Shown: piece by piece, positions 6,322 to 9,435 of the stretch
Position numbering within the stretch: position 1 is the stretch's first letter
How the letters are laid out: the number at the start of each line of letters is the position of its first letter
Source: Pseudomonadota bacterium
GTDB taxonomy: Bacteria > Pseudomonadota > Gammaproteobacteria > Steroidobacterales > Steroidobacteraceae
Assembly (NCBI GenBank): GCA_021815905.1
Contig: JAKAZP010000073.1
Location: 1-9,435 of the forward strand
DNA: 9,435 bases
Reading direction: 5' to 3'
Made by a program: the position numbers and the translations under genes
Notes under the pieces: model-generated
Seen by the model: only the letters and a program-made list of their open reading frames with translations
Databases searched by the model: none
What the model was told of the DNA's origin: nothing

Positions 6322-6454
6322 TGAGCGCTGGATCCGGGCATTGCGCTTCGCTCTCCAGCTTCGCGCACGTCCCGGTTCCAACCGGGCCTGCCCGGGGTGG
6401 CCATCCCTCGCCACCCGTGCGGCGCATGCATCGCACCCCTGCCCGTCCCAGCGC
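6322..6454. other. Convergent gap with two inverted repeats
   Basis: The plus-strand pyrB operon and the minus-strand pilus ATPase operon end here, facing each other. CCCGGTT-CC-AACCGGG at 6371-6386 is a 7-base perfect inverted repeat with a very tight loop. GGGTGGC-N8-GCCACCC at 6395-6416 is a second 7-base stem. Neither is followed by a run of T on either strand, so a classical intrinsic terminator is not supported. They could stall polymerase or protect 3' ends. No coding sequence is evident. Confidence 0.4.
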
Positions 6455-7645
6455 CTAGCCGAAGTTGATCTTCGCCTCGAGATTCGCGCGCGAGTCGGCG
6501 TTGGCGAGCGCCTCCTGCAGCTCGACCCGGTTTCCCTTGTAGAGCGCGTTCAGCGCCATATCGAAGCTCTGGATCCCGCGCTCGCTGCTCGCGGCGATCG
6601 CCTCCTTGATCCCGGTCACGTCGCCCTTCTTCACCAGCTCCGAGATGTGCGGCGTGTTGAGCATCACCTCCATCGCCGCGACGCGCCGGTTGTCCACGCC
6701 CATCACCAGGCGCTGGGCGAGGATGGCGCGCAGATACTGCGACAGGTCGAGGAAGATCTGCGCGTGCTGCTCGCGCGGGAACATGTTGATGATGCGATCG
6801 AGCGTCTCGGCGCAATTGTTCGCGTGCAGCGTCGCGAGCACCAGGTGCCCGGTGCCGGCGAGATGCACCGCCGTCTCCATGCTCTCGCGGTCGCGGACCT
6901 CGCCGATCAGGATCACATCCGGCGCCGCGCGCATCGCCCCGCGCAGCGCGCGCGAGAAGGAGTGCGTATCGAGACCGACCTCGCGCTGATTGACGATCGA
7001 GCGCTTGTTCGTGTGCAGGAACTCGATCGGGTCCTCGATCGTGACGATGTGATCCGAGGAGTTCTCGTTGCGCTGGTTGATCATGGCCGCGAGCGTCGTC
7101 GACTTGCCCGACCCCGTCGAGCCGACCACGAGGATCAGTCCGCGCTTGAGCGCGGCGAGATCGCCGACGACCTCGGGCAGCCCGAGCGCCTCGAGGCGCG
7201 GCATATCGGCGGTGATGTAGCGCAGCACCATGGCCGGATAGCCCCGCTGCATGAACACGTTCACGCGAAAGCGGCCGAGACCGGGCTCGGAGATCGCGAA
7301 ATCGAGCTCGAACTCGCTCGCGAAGCGCTCCCGCTGCTCGGGACTCATGAGGGCGAGCGCGGTCTGGCGCACGGTCTCCGGGGCGAGCACGTGCTTGTTG
7401 ACCGGGAAGATCTGCCCCTCGATCTTGATCTTGATGGGTGCGTTGCAGGTGAAGAACAGATCGGACGCCTTCTTCTCCACCATCAGCTTGAACAGCGGCT
7501 TGGTATTGAGCTGCGGCACTGCGCCGCCCGCGGCGGCGGCGCCCGGCAGCGCGGCGAAAGTGCCGGTGCTCGCAAGGTCCGCCTGCGGTCCGCGCGACGC
7601 GTGGTTCGCGCCGGCGATCTTCGGATCGGTCGACTCTTTGGCCAT
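6455..7645 (-). CDS. Third PilT/PilU-family type IV pilus ATPase
   Basis: A 396-residue secretion/pilus ATPase of the PilT/PilU family. Residues 1-48 are an Ala/Gly-rich, low-complexity tail that PilT and PilU lack. The usual N-terminal domain then begins at KLMVEKKASDLFF. Walker A is GSTGSGKST at 175-183 (K181), the Asp box is TIEDPIEF, Walker B is DVILIGE at 243-249, and the His box TGHLVLATLH spans 265-274; the enzyme therefore looks active. The C-terminal part lacks the AIRNLIRE motif of PilT and carries HISELVKKGD instead, closer to PilU. It ends RANLEAKINFG. The frame is open back to 7696, but I start at the ATG at 7645, preceded by GAGG eight bases upstream. It lies 63 bases after pilU and probably belongs to one pilT-pilU transcript. 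It may be an accessory retraction motor; a separate role is possible. Confidence 0.88.
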   Translation of the reverse strand: MAKESTDPKIAGANHASRGPQADLASTGTFAALPGAAAAGGAVPQLNTKPLFKLMVEKKASDLFFTCNAPIKIKIEGQIFPVNKHVLAPETVRQTALALMSPEQRERFASEFELDFAISEPGLGRFRVNVFMQRGYPAMVLRYITADMPRLEALGLPEVVGDLAALKRGLILVVGSTGSGKSTTLAAMINQRNENSSDHIVTIEDPIEFLHTNKRSIVNQREVGLDTHSFSRALRGAMRAAPDVILIGEVRDRESMETAVHLAGTGHLVLATLHANNCAETLDRIINMFPREQHAQIFLDLSQYLRAILAQRLVMGVDNRRVAAMEVMLNTPHISELVKKGDVTGIKEAIAASSERGIQSFDMALNALYKGNRVELQEALANADSRANLEAKINFG

Positions 7646-7708
7646 CGCTCTCGCCTCAGCGTGATTCGTGCCGCATGAGCGGCCCGCGCCCGCCATCGCT
7701 CGCCGCGC

Positions 7709-8863
7709 TCAAACGGTGCGGCCCTCGTCCTCTTCCACGATCCGCAGTCCGCCGCCGTCATCGAGCGCCTTGTTCTCGCGCTTGCTCTCGAGCTTGATCC
7801 GCAGGCGCAGCTCGTTCTTCGAGTCGGCGTTGCGCAGCGCGTCCTCGTAGGAGATGAAACCCGTCTCGTAGAGCTCGAACAGGGACTGATCGAACGTCTT
7901 CATGCCGAGCCGGGTGGAGCGGGACATGACGTCCTTGATCTTCGCCACCTCGCCCTTGAAGATGAGATCCTGGATGAGCGGCGAGTTCAGCATGATTTCC
8001 ATGGCCGCGATCCGGCCCGTGCCGCCGTCGCGCGGCACCAGGCGCTGGGAGACGAGCGCGCGGATGTTGAGCGACAGATCCATCAGCAGCTGCTCGCGGC
8101 GCTCGTCGGGGAAGAAATTCACCACCCGGTCGAGCGCCTGGTTGGCGCTGTTGGCGTGCAGCGTGGCGAGCACCAGGTGCCCGGTCTCGGAGAACTGGAT
8201 CCCGTATTCCATCGTCTCCCGGTCACGGATCTCCCCGATCAGGATCACGTCCGGCGCCTGGCGCAGGGTGTTCTTGAGAGCGGCGTGCCAGGAATCGGTG
8301 TCGACGCCCACCTCCCGGTGGGTGATGACGCAGCCCTTGTGCTGGTGGATGTACTCGACCGGGTCCTCGATGGTCACGATGTGACCGCGGGTCTTCTCGT
8401 TGCGGTAGCCGATCATCGCCGCCAGCGTGGTGGACTTGCCCGAGCCGGTGCCCCCCACCACGACCACCAGGCCGCGCTTGGACAGCACCACCTCTTTCAG
8501 GATCGGCGGCAGATCGAGCTCCTCGAAGCTCGGGATCTTCGCGTTGATCATGCGCACCACGCAGCCGGTGTGGCCCTGCTGCACGAACGCGCTCACGCGA
8601 AAGCGCCCGATGCCGGGCGGAGCGATCGCGAAGTTGCACTCCTTGCTGGCGTCGAACTCGCGCGACTGCCGGTCGTTCATGATCGCGCGCACGAGGATCG
8701 CCGACTGCTCGGGCGTCAGCGCCCGCTCGCTCTGGGGCCGGATCTCGCCGTCGATCTTGATGGCGGGCGGAAAGCCGGCGGTGACGAACAGGTCCGAGGC
8801 CTTCTTCTCGGTCATGCGCCGCAGCAGGTCCTGCATCAGCTTGATGGCTTGATCTTTGTCCAC
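7709..8863 (-). CDS. pilU: PilU, accessory type IV pilus retraction ATPase
   Basis: A 384-residue hexameric ATPase, almost the length of P. aeruginosa PilU (382) and similar throughout. Walker A is GGTGSGKST at 137-145 (K143), the Asp box is VTIEDPVEYIHQH, Walker B is DVILIGE at 205-211, and the His box TGHLVLATLH runs 227-236. PilU-specific stretches include CNFAIAPPGIGRFRVSAF, DSWHAALKNTLRQAPD and ADSKNELRLRIKL. PilU works with PilT at the inner-membrane base of the pilus to retract the fibre under load. The PilT motif AIRNLIRE is replaced by LIQDLIFKGE. The start is GTG at 8863 with GGGGGGAG five bases upstream (8869-8876). It follows pilT by 27 bases. The acidic C-terminal tail (about 20 residues, IVEEDEGRTV at its end) is typical of PilU and probably disordered. 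Confidence 0.95.
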   Translation of the reverse strand: MDKDQAIKLMQDLLRRMTEKKASDLFVTAGFPPAIKIDGEIRPQSERALTPEQSAILVRAIMNDRQSREFDASKECNFAIAPPGIGRFRVSAFVQQGHTGCVVRMINAKIPSFEELDLPPILKEVVLSKRGLVVVVGGTGSGKSTTLAAMIGYRNEKTRGHIVTIEDPVEYIHQHKGCVITHREVGVDTDSWHAALKNTLRQAPDVILIGEIRDRETMEYGIQFSETGHLVLATLHANSANQALDRVVNFFPDERREQLLMDLSLNIRALVSQRLVPRDGGTGRIAAMEIMLNSPLIQDLIFKGEVAKIKDVMSRSTRLGMKTFDQSLFELYETGFISYEDALRNADSKNELRLRIKLESKRENKALDDGGGLRIVEEDEGRTV

Positions 8864-8868
8864 GAAGA

Positions 8869-8876
8869 CTCCCCCC
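8869..8876 (-). promoter_or_regulatory. Ribosome binding site for the GTG start of pilU
   Basis: GGGGGGAG on the minus strand lies five bases before the GTG at 8863, within the 27-base gap after pilT. It supports this start over the internal ATG nine codons later. Confidence 0.65.
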
Positions 8877-8890
8877 GCGCTGCGGTCGGA

Positions 8891-9435
8891 TCAGATGCTG
8901 TCCTTGTTCTGCGCCTTGTAGCGCGCCTCTTCCTTGCTCACCAGCCCCTTGGTGACGAGCTCCGTCAGGCACTGGTCGAGGGTCTGCATGCCCTGGGCCT
9001 GGCCGGTCTGGATGGCGGAGTACATCTGCGCGATCTTGCCCTCGCGGATGAGATTGCGGATGGCGGGGGTGCCGATCATGATCTCGTGCGCGGCGATCCG
9101 GCCCCCGCCATTGCGCTTGAGCAGCGTCTGGGAGATCACCGCCCGCAGCGACTCCGACAGCATCGAGCGCACCATCTCCTTCTCCGCCGCGGGAAACACG
9201 TCGACCACACGGTCGATGGTCTTGGCGGCCGAGCTCGTGTGCAGGGTGCCGAACACGAGATGGCCGGTCTCGGCGGCGGTGAGCGCCAGGCGGATGGTCT
9301 CGAGGTCGCGCATCTCGCCCACCAGCACCACATCCGGATCCTCGCGCAGCGCCGAGCGCAGCGCCTCGCTGAAGCCGAGCGTGTCGCGGTGCACCTCGCG
9401 CTGGTTCACCAGGCAGCGCTTCGAGTCGTGCACGA
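8891..9435 (-). CDS. pilT: PilT, type IV pilus retraction ATPase (5' end outside window)
   Basis: The C-terminal 181 codons of PilT. The frame is open through the window edge, so the N-terminal domain and Walker A are missing from view. Visible are KRCLVNQREVHRDTLGF, Walker B VVLVGEMRDLET, the His box TGHLVFGTLHTSSA, VFPAAEKEMVRSMLSESL, and the PilT-specific AIRNLIREGKIAQMYSAIQ, which is needed for retraction. These are nearly identical to P. aeruginosa PilT. An apparent start at 9433 is only a valine codon inside the gene (EFVHDSK in the family). PilT is the main motor for pilus depolymerisation, twitching and DNA uptake. It is the upstream gene of a likely pilT-pilU-pilU2 operon; its promoter lies outside the window. 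Confidence 0.97.
   Translation of the reverse strand, partial: VHDSKRCLVNQREVHRDTLGFSEALRSALREDPDVVLVGEMRDLETIRLALTAAETGHLVFGTLHTSSAAKTIDRVVDVFPAAEKEMVRSMLSESLRAVISQTLLKRNGGGRIAAHEIMIGTPAIRNLIREGKIAQMYSAIQTGQAQGMQTLDQCLTELVTKGLVSKEEARYKAQNKDSI

Noticed and set aside
6341..7678. A 445-codon plus-strand open frame opposite the third pilus ATPase
   Set aside because: It is the mirror of a gene with intact Walker motifs; its composition (Arg/His/Leu/Asp-rich) is that of a shadow frame.

Overview
The window looks like chromosomal core DNA from a GC-rich gammaproteobacterium (perhaps Xanthomonadales, Nevskiales or a relative; the order is not certain). The evidence is the strong GC bias at third codon positions, the gammaproteobacterial character of every protein, and a gene order gshB - tonB3-like - yqgE - ruvX - pyrB flanked by pilGHI on one side and pilT/pilU on the other. 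This is essentially the Pseudomonas aeruginosa pilT-to-pilI neighbourhood as I remember it. I see no mobile element, phage gene, tRNA, rRNA or CRISPR array.

Layout. (1) 1-1263, minus strand: the start of a Pil-Chp chemosensory operon (pilG, pilH, pilI), transcribed leftwards out of the window; pilI is cut by the window edge. (2) 1264-1524: a divergent intergenic region holding the likely promoters of pilG and gshB. (3) 1525-6321, plus strand: a compact run of six genes, namely glutathione synthetase (gshB), a TonB3-like energy transducer, YqgE/AlgH, the RNase H-fold protein RuvX, aspartate carbamoyltransferase (pyrB), and a flavin/[2Fe-2S] reductase resembling the dihydroorotate dehydrogenase electron-transfer subunit PyrK. 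ruvX, pyrB and the pyrK-like gene overlap one another by 4-8 bases and are probably translationally coupled. (4) 6322-6454: a short convergent gap with two hairpins. (5) 6455-9435, minus strand: three tandem type IV pilus retraction-type ATPases, pilT (5' end outside the window), pilU, and a third PilT/PilU paralogue with an Ala/Gly-rich N-terminal extension.

Functionally, the two flanks belong to one process: twitching motility, with PilT/PilU powering retraction and PilG/PilH/PilI carrying the signal. The TonB3-like protein in the middle may belong to it as well, because its P. aeruginosa counterpart is needed for normal twitching. The remaining genes are housekeeping: glutathione synthesis, rRNA/Holliday-junction-type nucleic acid processing, and pyrimidine synthesis.

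This is mostly a conserved region, and I do not see a clearly new system. The points most worth a second look are the third pilus ATPase, the PyrK-like reductase fused into the pyrB transcript where pseudomonads have pyrC', the absence of pyrR between ruvX and pyrB, altered consensus motifs in PyrB, and a possible leaderless gshB transcript.
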